Shown here: positions 1 to 8,840 of the stretch, piece by piece | Position numbering within the stretch: position 1 is the stretch's first letter | How the letters are laid out: every line of letters begins with the position of its first letter | From: Labrenzia sp. R4_2 | GTDB lineage: Bacteria; Pseudomonadota; Alphaproteobacteria; Rhizobiales; Stappiaceae | Reading direction: 5' to 3' | Length of the DNA: 64,000 nt | Assembly: GCF_017743865.1 (NCBI RefSeq) | Contig: NZ_JAGHRJ010000001.1 | Coordinates: 1,116,001 to 1,180,000, forward strand | Program-made: the position numbers and the translations under genes | The notes under the pieces: model-generated | Databases searched by the model: none | Told to the model about the DNA's origin: nothing | The model's input: the letters and a program-made list of their open reading frames with translations, nothing else

Positions 1-1
1 G

Positions 2-121
2 CCGCACGAGGCCAATCATACCGGAACACCGGAAGCCTATCGCCCTCACGGCTCGATCCTGACGCCGGAAAAACGCCCCGAAGTTACCGGCGATTATCAG
101 GCGTGGACGCCGGGCCAGTAA
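2..121 (+). CDS. NADH:ubiquinone oxidoreductase subunit NDUFA12, C-terminal end (partial)
   Basis: Only the last 39 codons are in the window; the gene enters from the left edge in the frame ending at TAA 119-121. The tail contains HTGTPEAYRP and ends GDYQAWTPGQ, which matches the C-terminal pattern of the 17.2-kDa accessory subunit of complex I (NDUFA12/B17.2), a peripheral inner-membrane protein found in mitochondria and alphaproteobacteria. The family normally has about 120-140 residues, so roughly two thirds is missing. Its position near aat and accCB fits the usual order in Hyphomicrobiales, as I recall it. The call rests on a short segment and on context. Confidence 0.75.
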   Translation, partial: PHEANHTGTPEAYRPHGSILTPEKRPEVTGDYQAWTPGQ

Positions 122-143
122 GCCAAGTACCTATTTGTTTTTT

Positions 144-170
144 AAGGGCTCGCTGACGCGGGCCCTTTTT
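144..170 (+). terminator. Rho-independent terminator after NDUFA12
   Basis: A 10-bp stem AAGGGCTCGC / GCGGGCCCTT (one G-T pair) with a TGAC loop is followed by a run of T, 22 bases after the stop codon. Confidence 0.75.
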
Positions 171-303
171 CGTTTGGCCGTTTGGGAGCGCGCCGCCAAT
201 CGGTTGAAGCTGGTTAGTGTTGGACCCGGTTTAACGAACTGGCTCACAAATCGCCGTGTCATGCGTCTTTCGGACATCTCTTCTGATTTCGAGGGCAATC
301 CGC

Positions 304-1995
304 ATGATCATCACCTACTCCCGTTTGACAGATCCGCAAGCAAACCAGCAGGTCGAACAGGTCAATGCAGACTTTGTCGGCATACGAGAAAAACTACAGG
401 CAGGTCTTCAGGACACGGCGGCTTTGTCGGACAACCAAGCCCATGCCCAAAACCTGACAGCACTACGCGGCCGGCCTTGCCCACGGACAATGGTGGCCCC
501 TGAACTGGCGGCGCAGCTGCAAACAATCAGTTTTGGTTTCAAGAAAAACAAGGATCCGGCGGACGTCTATCCGCTTCGGGCGATGGAGGCGACCGGGGCG
601 CAGAACAGCAAGTTCCAGATTGGTCTGGAAACGGAAAGTGGAGATGTTGTACTCGGCGCGCCCGCTCTCAACCTCATGCAGTTTCTGGAGATCACGGAAC
701 TGCGGACCTACTATTGCACAACACGGAAATCGGAAGGCAAAGCGCAGGACCGCTATGGGACACGGCTCGTCGCGTTTCTGGTCATCGGCCGGGACCAGCA
801 AAACGAAGCCAAGTACGTTTATCTCGCGGCGGCATCCGGCACATTCTCATCAACGGCCCTCGCGGTTCCAGCGGTCGGGCAAGATCCTACGCAAATGATT
901 ACCGCCGTGGAGAGGGCTGTCTCAACGTTCAACGCCCCCAGAAAAAACGACTACTACATGTACTGGTCGATCAACGATACCGGTTTGCAATTGTCGGCGG
1001 CGGACGGCAAAGGCAATCACGTCATCAATATCCGGTATTCCAGTTTTGTTGGCAAAACCCGGAGTTACTTGGATAACTTCAGCCTGATTTCTGTGGTCGA
1101 TATCAAAAACATGATTTCCGGAATGTTCGAAAATCTGGAAGGCCTCAGTTTTCAAATCCCGTTCAAGAAAAACCCGTCCGGCCTGTCAATGACCTGCACC
1201 TTCGGTCATGGAGAATCCCGGAAAAACGGCACCATCGATATTTTTCAGAAAACCAAGTCCAAGCAATACAGCATCCCGCAAGTGGGAATTGGAGACTTGT
1301 TCACGATTGGCTCTCCGTTTTCCTACACGAAGCAAACAATGGAGAGCCACCAGACCGAATTGGCCGTAACGACCGAACAAACCGACAGTGTGCAGCTGAC
1401 AGTTCCGGCGGAGTGTTATGTGGCAAACAGCTTTCCGGCGACGCCGCTGGTCGATGCAGTGACGATTGTCCAGTTCTCTTACTTTACCGGAGAGTACGGC
1501 ATGCAACTCACCTCCACGAAAACAAACAACGACAATGTCAGTACACTGAAAGTTCTGCGAAAAAGCGGCTACATCGAAGTGGAGCTGGTCGCCAATCCAG
1601 GAAATCCTGTGATCACTGTTGCTGGCCTGGGGAACAGGGGAGACAATGATGTCTACCCCGGTGGTGCGGATCTGGGGCAGTTTCAGGATGTGCAGTTGCC
1701 TTTCAGGGTAGCAAAACGGAACGGTGACTTGTTCGTCTTGAGGCAAGTTGCAGGTGGCAGCAGTTGCTCATACAAATTTTCCTATAGTGAGGAAAATGAG
1801 CAGCTCACATCCAGTCAAGAAGCAACAAACGAGATGAACTGCGAATGTGTTTATGTCAGTGGTAACGGCTTTGCGACCGCATCCAACTACACCATCAGCA
1901 TTCCCATCAGCACGCCAGCTTTTCTCTCCAGCATGGATGGCGGGCAGGCTGAAATAAACAAGGCCCTCACTGAAACGATTATCGGATTTGTCTAG
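304..1995 (+). CDS. Orphan hypothetical protein, 563 aa, beta-rich, no recognised domain
   Basis: I do not recognise this protein. The frame is open from a GTG at 256, but ATG 304 is preferred because GAGGG lies 8 bases upstream (291-295) and the product then begins [10 protein letters not shown]. There is no signal peptide and no membrane segment, so it looks cytosolic. The N-terminal 60 residues look helical; the rest is rich in Thr, Ser, Asn, aromatic residues and alternating hydrophobics, as in beta-sandwich proteins. Cysteines are clustered near the C terminus ([18 protein letters not shown]). It ends converging on aat with a 4-base overlap of stop codons. In related genomes this position is usually taken by a small DUF2155 gene (recalled, not checked), so this may be an insertion. 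Codon use looks somewhat less GC-rich than neighbouring genes by eye. That it is a real gene is likely from its length; its function is unknown. Confidence 0.7.
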   Translation: MIITYSRLTDPQANQQVEQVNADFVGIREKLQAGLQDTAALSDNQAHAQNLTALRGRPCPRTMVAPELAAQLQTISFGFKKNKDPADVYPLRAMEATGAQNSKFQIGLETESGDVVLGAPALNLMQFLEITELRTYYCTTRKSEGKAQDRYGTRLVAFLVIGRDQQNEAKYVYLAAASGTFSSTALAVPAVGQDPTQMITAVERAVSTFNAPRKNDYYMYWSINDTGLQLSAADGKGNHVINIRYSSFVGKTRSYLDNFSLISVVDIKNMISGMFENLEGLSFQIPFKKNPSGLSMTCTFGHGESRKNGTIDIFQKTKSKQYSIPQVGIGDLFTIGSPFSYTKQTMESHQTELAVTTEQTDSVQLTVPAECYVANSFPATPLVDAVTIVQFSYFTGEYGMQLTSTKTNNDNVSTLKVLRKSGYIEVELVANPGNPVITVAGLGNRGDNDVYPGGADLGQFQDVQLPFRVAKRNGDLFVLRQVAGGSSCSYKFSYSEENEQLTSSQEATNEMNCECVYVSGNGFATASNYTISIPISTPAFLSSMDGGQAEINKALTETIIGFV

Positions 1996-2678
1996 AAGGA
2001 GGCGTCCGACTGGCCGTCCAGGATGCTGAGGATGTCAGCGCCAGTTACTTTTGTGGAGAGCGCGTAGAAGTCGGTTTCCTGCTGCAGGGCGGAACTCAAA
2101 AGGACGTTGTATTCATCCTTCGGAACTTCGAGTGTGCCGAACTTGGCAAGGTGGCCGGTGACGAATTGTGTATCGAGAAGCGTGTATCCGCCCTTTTTGA
2201 GCCGGGCCACCAAGTGTATCAGGCAGACCTTTGATGCATCTGTCTTGAAGGAGAACATGCTTTCTCCGAAGAAAGCACCGTTGAGGCTCACACCGTAGAG
2301 CCCGCCTACAAGATCCCCGTTCTGCCAGGCCTCGACTGTGTGGCAATGGCCCATCTCAAACAGCTCGCCGTAGAGCCGCCGGATCTCCCGGTTAATCCAG
2401 GTCTTTTGCCGGCCTGGCATGGGAGCGGAGCATCCGTCAATGACGCCCTGAAAATCAGTGCTGATGCGGATTTCAAAGAGGTCGTTGCGGATTGTGCGTT
2501 TTAATCGGCGCGGAACATGGACAGTTTCGAGCGGCAGGATGCCGCGCTGTTCGGGCTCCAGCCAGAACAGGCCCGGATCGTCGGCAGATTCGGCCATCGG
2601 AAACAGCCCGCAAGCATAGGCTTTCAGCAGCACCTGGGGCGTGATCTCGAAGATGACATCGTTCTGGTATCCTGCCAT
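1992..2678 (-). CDS. aat: Leucyl/phenylalanyl-tRNA--protein transferase
   Basis: Transfers Leu or Phe from aminoacyl-tRNA to proteins with N-terminal Arg or Lys, creating N-degrons for ClpS/ClpAP in the cytosol. The 228-residue product has the family landmarks: LFPMAES and [12 protein letters not shown] near the N terminus, RQKTWIN in the middle, the signature [18 protein letters not shown] followed by [10 protein letters not shown], and [15 protein letters not shown] towards the end. The length is normal for the family. It lies downstream of accB-accC on the same strand, but a hairpin at 2948-2967 separates it from accC, so it probably has its own promoter in the 295-base gap. Its stop overlaps that of the convergent orphan gene by 4 bases. 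Confidence 0.95.
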   Translation of the reverse strand: MAGYQNDVIFEITPQVLLKAYACGLFPMAESADDPGLFWLEPEQRGILPLETVHVPRRLKRTIRNDLFEIRISTDFQGVIDGCSAPMPGRQKTWINREIRRLYGELFEMGHCHTVEAWQNGDLVGGLYGVSLNGAFFGESMFSFKTDASKVCLIHLVARLKKGGYTLLDTQFVTGHLAKFGTLEVPKDEYNVLLSSALQQETDFYALSTKVTGADILSILDGQSDASF

Positions 2679-2947
2679 GGATCCTCTTGGTTCCTCGCGC
2701 TGGGACTGGCTTGCAGAATCCCGGTCCAGACAGCGTTATGGGAAAACCGCCTCTATAACAAATTGGGGCATGGCCCCCGAACTTTCAAATGTAGTGTTTT
2801 CGAGTTCAAGGGTTTTGGAAACACCGAAAATCGAGTCTTCAACCGGCAATTCTGTTTTTGGGTCCACGCACACGGTGTTCTGCATATCGGTAAGTGGACA
2901 AAGGTGAGCACCGAACGGCGGAACTGGTGCTGACCCCTGCAAAGAAT

Positions 2948-2967
2948 AAGGGGCGTTGCCGCCCCTT
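2948..2967 (-). terminator. Hairpin after accC
   Basis: AAGGGGCG / CGCCCCTT with a 4-base loop lies just downstream of the accC stop codon. Read on the minus strand it is followed by TATTCTTT, a weak T tract. The rest of the gap 2679-2947 holds no gene that I can support. Confidence 0.55.
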
Positions 2968-2973
2968 ATAACT

Positions 2974-4317
2974 TTACTTCTTGTTGGCCAGGTACTGCTC
3001 CAGCCAGTGAATGTCATACTGGCCGTTTGCGATATCCTGGTTTTCAACCAGGTTCCGGAACAGCGGGATGGTGGACTTGATCTCATCCACGACGAATTCA
3101 TCCAGGCACCGGCGCAGGCGCATCATGCATTCCACACGGTTGCGGCCATGCACGATCAGCTTGCCGATCAGGCTGTCATAATAGGGCGGGATCTTGTACC
3201 CCTGATAAACACCTGAATCGACACGCACACCCAAACCGCCCGGTGGGTGGTAGTAGGTGATCGTGCCCGGAGACGGCGCGAAAGTTTGCGGATCTTCCGC
3301 ATTGATCCGGCACTCGATTGCATGACCGTCGAACGTGATGTCGTCCTGGGTCATGTCCAGCGAGCCGCCCGCGGCAATCCGGATCTGTTCGTTCACCAGA
3401 TCGATGCCGGTGATCATCTCGGTCACCGGGTGTTCCACCTGAAGACGGGTGTTCATTTCGATGAAGTAGAACTCACCGTTTTCATACAGGAACTCGACCG
3501 TGCCGACACCGCGATACTTCAGCTTGCGCATCGCATTGGCAACAATCTCACCAATTTCCGCGCGCTGTTCAGGATTGAGGGACGGGGACGGGGCTTCTTC
3601 CAAAACCTTCTGATGGCGGCGCTGCAAGGAGCAGTCGCGCTCACCCAGATGGACAGCGTTGCCCTGACCGTCGCCCAAGACCTGAATCTCGATGTGCCGC
3701 GGCTTGCCGAGGTACTTTTCCATGTATAGGGCGTCGTCGCCGAAGGCAGCCTTTGCCTCCGAGCGGGCCGTTGACAGAGCGGTATCGAGTTCGGCTTCGG
3801 TCTGCGCCACCTTCATGCCGCGTCCGCCGCCACCGGCTGCGGCTTTCACGAGAACCGGATATCCGATTTCGCGAGCAATCGCATGCGCATCGTCTTGCGG
3901 CGTAACCGCGCCATCTGAGCCGGGGACCACTGGAATACCGAGATCTTTGGCCGTTTGCTTGGCCTGGATCTTGTCCCCCATGATCTTGATGTGATCAGAG
4001 GTCGGGCCAATGAAGACAATGTTGTGCGCTTCCAAGATTTCAGCGAACCGGGCGTTTTCGGACAGGAAACCGTAACCCGGGTGAACTGCGTCTGCGCCTG
4101 TGATTTCACACGCGGCCAGAAGCTGCGGAATGTTGAGGTAACTGTCCCGCGCTGCCGGTGGTCCAATGCACACGCTTTCGTCCGCGAGGCGGACATGCAT
4201 GGCATCGGCATCTGCCGTGGAATGGACCGCGACCGTGGAAATGCCGAGCTCTTTACAAGCGCGCAGGATGCGCAGGGCAATTTCACCGCGGTTAGCAATG
4301 AGGATTTTGGAGAACAT
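2974..4317 (-). CDS. accC: Acetyl-CoA carboxylase, biotin carboxylase subunit
   Basis: Carboxylates the biotin on AccB using ATP and bicarbonate, the first half-reaction of acetyl-CoA carboxylase and the entry to fatty acid synthesis. The 447-residue protein has the expected parts in order: N-terminal domain starting [17 protein letters not shown], the glycine-rich ATP-grasp loop [12 protein letters not shown] near residue 165, [14 protein letters not shown] near residue 290 with the catalytic Glu and Arg, and the C-terminal domain with ECRINAEDP. Length and start are standard. It follows accB with a 15-base gap, so the two are co-transcribed. Nothing is missing from the active site as far as I can see. 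Confidence 0.97.
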   Translation of the reverse strand: MFSKILIANRGEIALRILRACKELGISTVAVHSTADADAMHVRLADESVCIGPPAARDSYLNIPQLLAACEITGADAVHPGYGFLSENARFAEILEAHNIVFIGPTSDHIKIMGDKIQAKQTAKDLGIPVVPGSDGAVTPQDDAHAIAREIGYPVLVKAAAGGGGRGMKVAQTEAELDTALSTARSEAKAAFGDDALYMEKYLGKPRHIEIQVLGDGQGNAVHLGERDCSLQRRHQKVLEEAPSPSLNPEQRAEIGEIVANAMRKLKYRGVGTVEFLYENGEFYFIEMNTRLQVEHPVTEMITGIDLVNEQIRIAAGGSLDMTQDDITFDGHAIECRINAEDPQTFAPSPGTITYYHPPGGLGVRVDSGVYQGYKIPPYYDSLIGKLIVHGRNRVECMMRLRRCLDEFVVDEIKSTIPLFRNLVENQDIANGQYDIHWLEQYLANKK

Positions 4318-4332
4318 GGCCGGACCGGCTCC

Positions 4333-4803
4333 TTATTCGACGATAATGAGCGGTTCGCCGAATTCCACCGGCTGGGCGTCTTCCACAAGGATCTGCTTGA
4401 CAGTGCCCGCCTTGGTGGACGGAATGTGGTTCATGGTTTTCATGGCTTCGATGATCAGGATCGTCTGACCTTCAGCCACCTTGTCGCCAACTTGAACGAA
4501 CGGCGCTGCGCCCGGTTCTGCTGCCATGTAGGCCGTGCCGACCATCGGGGAAGCCACGGTGCCCTGTGCCGGTGCGGCGTCAGCAGGCGCGGCTGCCGGA
4601 GCCACCGTCGCGACGGGTGCTGCAGCCGGAGCAGGGGCAGCAGGTGCTGCAACGCTGACCGGTGCGCTGATGGAAATTTGGCGCGCGACGCGGATCCGCG
4701 TGTCGCCTTTTTCCAGTTCGATTTCGGACAGATTGGTTTCATCAAGCAGCACCGCAAGATCGCGGATCAGGGCCGTATCGAAACTCTTGTTATCTTTGTT
4801 CAT
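4333..4803 (-). CDS. accB: Acetyl-CoA carboxylase, biotin carboxyl carrier protein
   Basis: Carries the biotin that shuttles CO2 between biotin carboxylase (AccC) and carboxyltransferase. The 156-residue protein has a short N-terminal segment (MNKDNKSFDTALIRDLAVLL), a flexible Ala/Pro-rich linker at about residues 48-80, and a C-terminal biotinyl domain. The biotin attachment motif is EAMKTMN with Lys122. It is first of the accB-accC operon. In many relatives aroQ lies upstream of accB; here it is absent, and 4804-5093 (290 bases) holds only the presumed promoter and a weak hairpin belonging to the next gene. Confidence 0.97.
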   Translation of the reverse strand: MNKDNKSFDTALIRDLAVLLDETNLSEIELEKGDTRIRVARQISISAPVSVAAPAAPAPAAAPVATVAPAAAPADAAPAQGTVASPMVGTAYMAAEPGAAPFVQVGDKVAEGQTILIIEAMKTMNHIPSTKAGTVKQILVEDAQPVEFGEPLIIVE

Positions 4804-5071
4804 GTCTTCTGGCTCTCGTACTCGGGCCGCAATTAGCGCAACGCTGACGGAAATCTCCCGGCGGAACCGGTCAATAAAGTTATTGCCAAACCAATCTCGG
4901 ATTTAGACTGGACCGGCTTACTATTACCTGATCAACAACACGCTTTTTGCTCCGCCGGATTGTATAGCGGATCTAGATACTTTGTCTGATTTCCTTACGA
5001 AACCGACACAGCTCCTTATAGGCATTCAAATCAGGCAGGAAAACCCCTGAAAACGGATCTCTCATAAAGAA

Positions 5072-5085
5072 ATCCGCTTTCGGAT
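5072..5085 (-). terminator. Possible weak terminator after the DsbA-family gene
   Basis: ATCCG / CGGAT with a 4-base loop, 8 bases beyond the stop codon; on the minus strand it is followed by TTCTTTAT. The stem is short, so this is tentative. Confidence 0.4.
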
Positions 5086-5093
5086 GCCGTTCA

Positions 5094-5870
5094 TTAACAG
5101 GTTGTTTCGCCGCAATTCTTCAGGTCGGAAAGCTTGGAGTTCAGCTGATCGTAGCCGACAGCTCCCATCACCACTTCATCGCCGATTACATAAGACGGTG
5201 TTCCCGTCAGTCCAAGACGGTTGGCCAGCGAGTAAACCTCTTCGATCGTCTGACCGGCTTCGTCGGTTGCCATCGCCGCTTGGAGATCTTCTGTCGAAAT
5301 CCCGGCGCCCGTTGCCGCTTCCATGGCACTTGCAAGATTGGCCTGACCGCGACGGGTCATAAGCGCCTCATGGAATGCATGATACTTTTCCGGTGCAACG
5401 GAGTTGACCGCGATCGCGACCTGGGCTGCTTCGACAGACGGCTGGCCGAGCACCGGGAACTCTTTCAGAACCACTCGCAGATCAGGGTTCTCGTCCATCA
5501 AGCGGACCATGTCGCCGTAGGCGCGTTTGCAGTAGCCGCAATTGTAATCAAAAAATTCGACCAAAGTGACTGAGCCCTGCGGGTTCCCAAGCACGACCTG
5601 GCGGGTCGAGTTATAAAGAATATCCGCGCTGCTGGTGAGCACTTCACGGCGCGCAGCTTCTTCAGCTTCCTGTTCCCGGCGTTCCAGCTCTGTCAGAGCC
5701 TCGGTGATGATTTCCGGGTTTTTCAGAATGTACTCGCGCACGATCTTTTCAATTTCGCCCCGGTCAATGTCTTGCGCGATCGCAGGCGTGCTGAAAACCG
5801 AGACGGTCAATCCGAGTGCAGCTGCAAATCGGGCCACCGGCAAACGCAGCAAATTTGAGTAAGGGGTCAT
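5094..5870 (-). CDS. DsbA/Com1-family periplasmic thiol-disulfide oxidoreductase
   Basis: A 258-residue secreted thioredoxin-fold protein, probably a periplasmic disulfide oxidase or isomerase. The signal peptide spans about residues 1-32 and ends TPAIAQ. A charged helical segment (REYILKNPEIITEALTELE) resembles the N-terminal multimerisation region of Com1/ScsC-type proteins. The active site is FFDYNCGYCK (Cys111 and Cys114) and the cis-proline loop is GTPSYVIGD. ATG 5870 is chosen over an upstream in-frame ATG because AGGAG lies 6 bases before it and because the signal peptide then starts correctly. It follows the M48 peptidase gene on the same strand with a gap of about 50 bases, so they are likely co-transcribed and both act in the envelope. 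Two further cysteines occur at the very C terminus (NCGETTC). Confidence 0.9.
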   Translation of the reverse strand: MTPYSNLLRLPVARFAAALGLTVSVFSTPAIAQDIDRGEIEKIVREYILKNPEIITEALTELERREQEAEEAARREVLTSSADILYNSTRQVVLGNPQGSVTLVEFFDYNCGYCKRAYGDMVRLMDENPDLRVVLKEFPVLGQPSVEAAQVAIAVNSVAPEKYHAFHEALMTRRGQANLASAMEAATGAGISTEDLQAAMATDEAGQTIEEVYSLANRLGLTGTPSYVIGDEVVMGAVGYDQLNSKLSDLKNCGETTC

Positions 5871-5923
5871 GTCATGCTCCTGAGGCTGATGGCATGGGCG
5901 CATCGGCCGTGAGGTCAAAATAA

Positions 5924-7408
5924 TCAGCGCCGTTGTCCTGGCACGCTGGGTGGTTTGTAGGCGACAATATCATCTGCTTGCAGCCATGCAGCTGACCCGC
6001 GGTTCAAACTTTTTTGAGCGCGGGCGGCGTACCGTTTGGCAGCCTCGAATTCCCCTCGCACCATCAGGCCCTTGGCTGTCGCAAGATCGGCTTCGGCCCG
6101 TTCCCCTTGGCGCCCGTGCGCGATCGCAAGCTGTGCATAGGCGGTGCCTGAGTTGGAATCGCGCTGAATCGCGCGCTTCAACACGCTTTCCGCTTCAGCA
6201 AGATTGGCCGGATTGTTGGATGCAACCAGGGCATAGCCAAGCCAGACCATGAATTGCGGCTCGTTCGGCCGAATCGAGAGCGCTCTTCGGAATGGGGCGA
6301 TCGCGCTTTTCGGATCACCGCCTTCAAGGAGGGCTTGGCCCTTCAGCTCATGAAAATAGGGGTTTGTCGGATGTTGCCGGATCAGCTTGTCGATCTCGCC
6401 CACAGCGCCCTTGCCACGGCTCTGCATCGCTGCAATGGCCCGTGCATACTGTGCTGGAAGGCTTTTGTCCTTGCGCGGATAGGTGCGCAAGGTTGCTGAC
6501 GGATGGCTGGTGAAGGCAAACAGTTTTGCCTTCGCCATATCGTGCCGATGTTGCAGGACGTAATCCTCAGGCTTGTCAAAGTGCTTTGACTCCTGAGCTT
6601 CCCGCAAAAGCCCATTGAAGCGGTCTTGGGCCATCGGGTGGCTGATCGCATAAGGGTCTGCAAACTGCTTTGAAAACATTTGCTGCTCGGCCATGCGCTG
6701 GAAGTTGCGCAACAGACCGCGGGCGCTTTGACCGGTCTGATCCAGATAGCGCAGTGCCGCACGGTCGGCTGCCGCTTCTTCGCTGCGCCGGTAGGCAAGG
6801 AATGAGCGTTGGCCGAGAGAGCCGGCGCCGACAATGGCCGCCGCACCCCCGCTGGTGGCTGAACCGGAGCCGCTGGCAGCACCAGCTGCTGCAGCACCAG
6901 CCCCCAAGATCATGGCGATAACCGACATGATCTGGGCATTTGAAGCCGCAGCCCGCATGCGAACGAGGTGGCGGCCCGCAATGTGGCCGGTCTCATGCGC
7001 CAGAACGCCGATGACTTCGCCCGGTGTTTCGGATTCCAAGATCACGCCGATGTTGATGAACATCCGGCGGGAATCAGGAACGAAGGCGTTGAATGTCTTG
7101 TCATTGACGAGGATGATGGTTGGTTCCGAACTGCCGATACCGGCCACGCGGAAGATCGGTTTCGCATAATCCCGCAAGAGACCTTCCACTTCCGCATCGC
7201 GAACCAGCGGCAGTTTTCTTTGGGCGTGCGCGGGAGAAAGCAGCATCGGCAAGACCAAAGCGGCAGTGCAGGTCAAGGTCACCGCTTTTCGCGCGGTTGC
7301 AGCAGGCGTTTTGATCAGGCAAGCGAGACCGCGAACAGGCGCGGCAAGGACTTCTGTGAGGCCTTTTGGGCGATCGGATGACAAGGGCATTCCAGAGCGT
7401 TGAAACAT
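5924..7408 (-). CDS. M48-family metalloprotease with TPR repeats (BepA-like)
   Basis: An envelope zinc protease, likely periplasmic and involved in outer-membrane protein quality control as BepA/YfgC is. A hydrophobic segment near residues 45-60 ending SPAHAQ looks like a late signal sequence. The zinc motif is HETGH (about residues 138-142) with the third ligand region RRSEEAAADRAALRYL. A Gly/Ala/Ser-rich stretch lies between them. The C-terminal third has TPR-like helices (FHELKGQALLEGGDPKSAI, FMVWLGYALVASN, AYAQLAIAHGRQG). The start is uncertain: ATG 7408 gives 494 residues, TTG 7447 and ATG 7390 are also in frame, and none has a clear ribosome binding site. It is divergent from the aminotransferase gene, leaving about 190 bases for promoters. 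Confidence 0.88.
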   Translation of the reverse strand: MFQRSGMPLSSDRPKGLTEVLAAPVRGLACLIKTPAATARKAVTLTCTAALVLPMLLSPAHAQRKLPLVRDAEVEGLLRDYAKPIFRVAGIGSSEPTIILVNDKTFNAFVPDSRRMFINIGVILESETPGEVIGVLAHETGHIAGRHLVRMRAAASNAQIMSVIAMILGAGAAAAGAASGSGSATSGGAAAIVGAGSLGQRSFLAYRRSEEAAADRAALRYLDQTGQSARGLLRNFQRMAEQQMFSKQFADPYAISHPMAQDRFNGLLREAQESKHFDKPEDYVLQHRHDMAKAKLFAFTSHPSATLRTYPRKDKSLPAQYARAIAAMQSRGKGAVGEIDKLIRQHPTNPYFHELKGQALLEGGDPKSAIAPFRRALSIRPNEPQFMVWLGYALVASNNPANLAEAESVLKRAIQRDSNSGTAYAQLAIAHGRQGERAEADLATAKGLMVRGEFEAAKRYAARAQKSLNRGSAAWLQADDIVAYKPPSVPGQRR

Positions 7409-7595
7409 GTTTGTGGCGAAGGTATGGGCCGGAACCCTTGGGGTCAAGAAATGCCGGATGCAATAAAGAAAAATTCAGCGTCTATTGTTTCTGCGGCGGT
7501 GCTGCCTTTTTCAGGGACTTGCGCAAAGGTTCATCCGCGTTTAGGGGCAGGGGGTAATTGCTCTGGAAAGCGCTTGCAGTTCAAAAGGATCAGAC

Positions 7596-8756
7596 ATGGC
7601 ATCGGACCGTTTTCAGCCGTCAAAACGCAGTGATGTTGCACCGTTCATTGCCATGGATGTGTTGTCGGAAGCGGCCAGTCTGGAAGCCGCCGGCCGGTCC
7701 ATCATCCACATGGAGGTAGGGCAACCATCTGCTCCGGCACCAAAAACGGCCCTTGCGGCTGCGGATGCTGCACTGAAACACGGCAAGCTGGGATACACGG
7801 AGGCTCTCGGGATCAAACCGTTGCGGGAGGCTTTGTCCTCTCATTACCGGAAGGCTTATGGGGTGGATGTGCCGTCTGGCCGAATTATGGCAACGACCGG
7901 ATCTTCCGCCGGGTTCAATCTCGCCTTCCTTGCCGCGTTTGATCCCGGCGACCGCATCGTCCTGACCGCGCCGGGGTACCCGGCCTATCGGAACATCATC
8001 AAAGCCTTGGGCCTAATACCGGTCGAAGTTGAGGTGGGGGCGGAGACCCGTTGGAGCCTGACACCAGACCATTTGGATGATGCACAGAAGGATGGTCCAG
8101 TGCGGGGTGTTCTGGTTGCAAGTCCGGCAAATCCGACCGGCACCATGATGACTGCGGAAGCCTTGTCCGATCTGATCGCATATTGTGATCAAGCCGGGAT
8201 CTGGTTCATCTCCGACGAGATCTATCATGGGCTGGATTATGCCGGAGAGCAGAAAACAGCTCTCGAAACATCGCAAAACGCCATTATCATCAACAGCTTC
8301 TCGAAATACTATTGCATGACCGGCTGGCGGATTGGCTGGATGGTGCTGCCCGAACAACTTGTCAGGCCAACTGAACGCATTGCGCAGAGCCTTTACATAT
8401 CACCACCGGAATTGTCTCAGATCGCAGCCGCGTCGGCGCTGGATGCTGTTCAGGAACTGGAGGCTGTCAAAGCTGGCTATGCGGCAAACCGGGAATTGCT
8501 GGTGAAGAGATTGCCGGAGATCGGATTTGACAAACTGCTGCCGGTCGACGGCGCATTCTACATCTACGCTGACATCAGCCGGTTCAGCGATGACAGCCTC
8601 GATTTTGCAAAACGGATGCTTCATGAGGCCGGGGTCGCAGCGACGCCGGGTGTTGATTTTGATCCGGTCCATGGCAAGGAGTTCATGCGTTTCTCTTTCG
8701 CCGGCGCTCATGACGACATGAAAACCGCTTTGCAGCGTTTGAAGGATTGGATCTGA
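7596..8756 (+). CDS. Pyridoxal-phosphate aminotransferase, class I/II (aspartate aminotransferase-like)
   Basis: A fold-type I aminotransferase of 386 residues; the amino donor cannot be read from the sequence. Visible landmarks are TTGSSAGFN (phosphate binding), SPANPTGTMM (substrate carboxylate region), FISDEIYHGLDY with the Asp that contacts the pyridine nitrogen, and SFSKYYCMTGWRIGW with the PLP Lys at residue 237. RFSFAG near the C terminus holds the Arg that binds the substrate carboxylate. The start ATG 7596 has AAGGA 6 bases upstream. The gene stands alone on the plus strand and shares a bidirectional terminator with rne. Confidence 0.93.
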   Translation: MASDRFQPSKRSDVAPFIAMDVLSEAASLEAAGRSIIHMEVGQPSAPAPKTALAAADAALKHGKLGYTEALGIKPLREALSSHYRKAYGVDVPSGRIMATTGSSAGFNLAFLAAFDPGDRIVLTAPGYPAYRNIIKALGLIPVEVEVGAETRWSLTPDHLDDAQKDGPVRGVLVASPANPTGTMMTAEALSDLIAYCDQAGIWFISDEIYHGLDYAGEQKTALETSQNAIIINSFSKYYCMTGWRIGWMVLPEQLVRPTERIAQSLYISPPELSQIAAASALDAVQELEAVKAGYAANRELLVKRLPEIGFDKLLPVDGAFYIYADISRFSDDSLDFAKRMLHEAGVAATPGVDFDPVHGKEFMRFSFAGAHDDMKTALQRLKDWI

Positions 8757-8787
8757 TAAGCGCCAGCAAAGCCCGGTTTCAAACAAA

Positions 8788-8813
8788 AAAGGCGGCCATG
8801 ACGGCCGCCTTTG
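8788..8813. terminator. Bidirectional terminator between the aminotransferase gene and rne
   Basis: AAAGGCGGCC / GGCCGCCTTT with a short loop sits between two convergent genes. It is followed by T-rich sequence on the plus strand and by six T on the minus strand. Confidence 0.85.
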
Positions 8814-8840
8814 GTTCTTTTGGTTGATGCTGAGCGATCG

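Noticed and set aside
1186..1746. 186-residue minus-strand frame inside the orphan gene
   Set aside because: It is antisense to a longer frame, lacks a ribosome binding site and has biased composition typical of a shadow frame.
2679..2947. Possible DUF2155 gene between aat and accC
   Set aside because: No frame here has the family pattern; minus- and plus-strand frames run on from neighbours and look non-coding.
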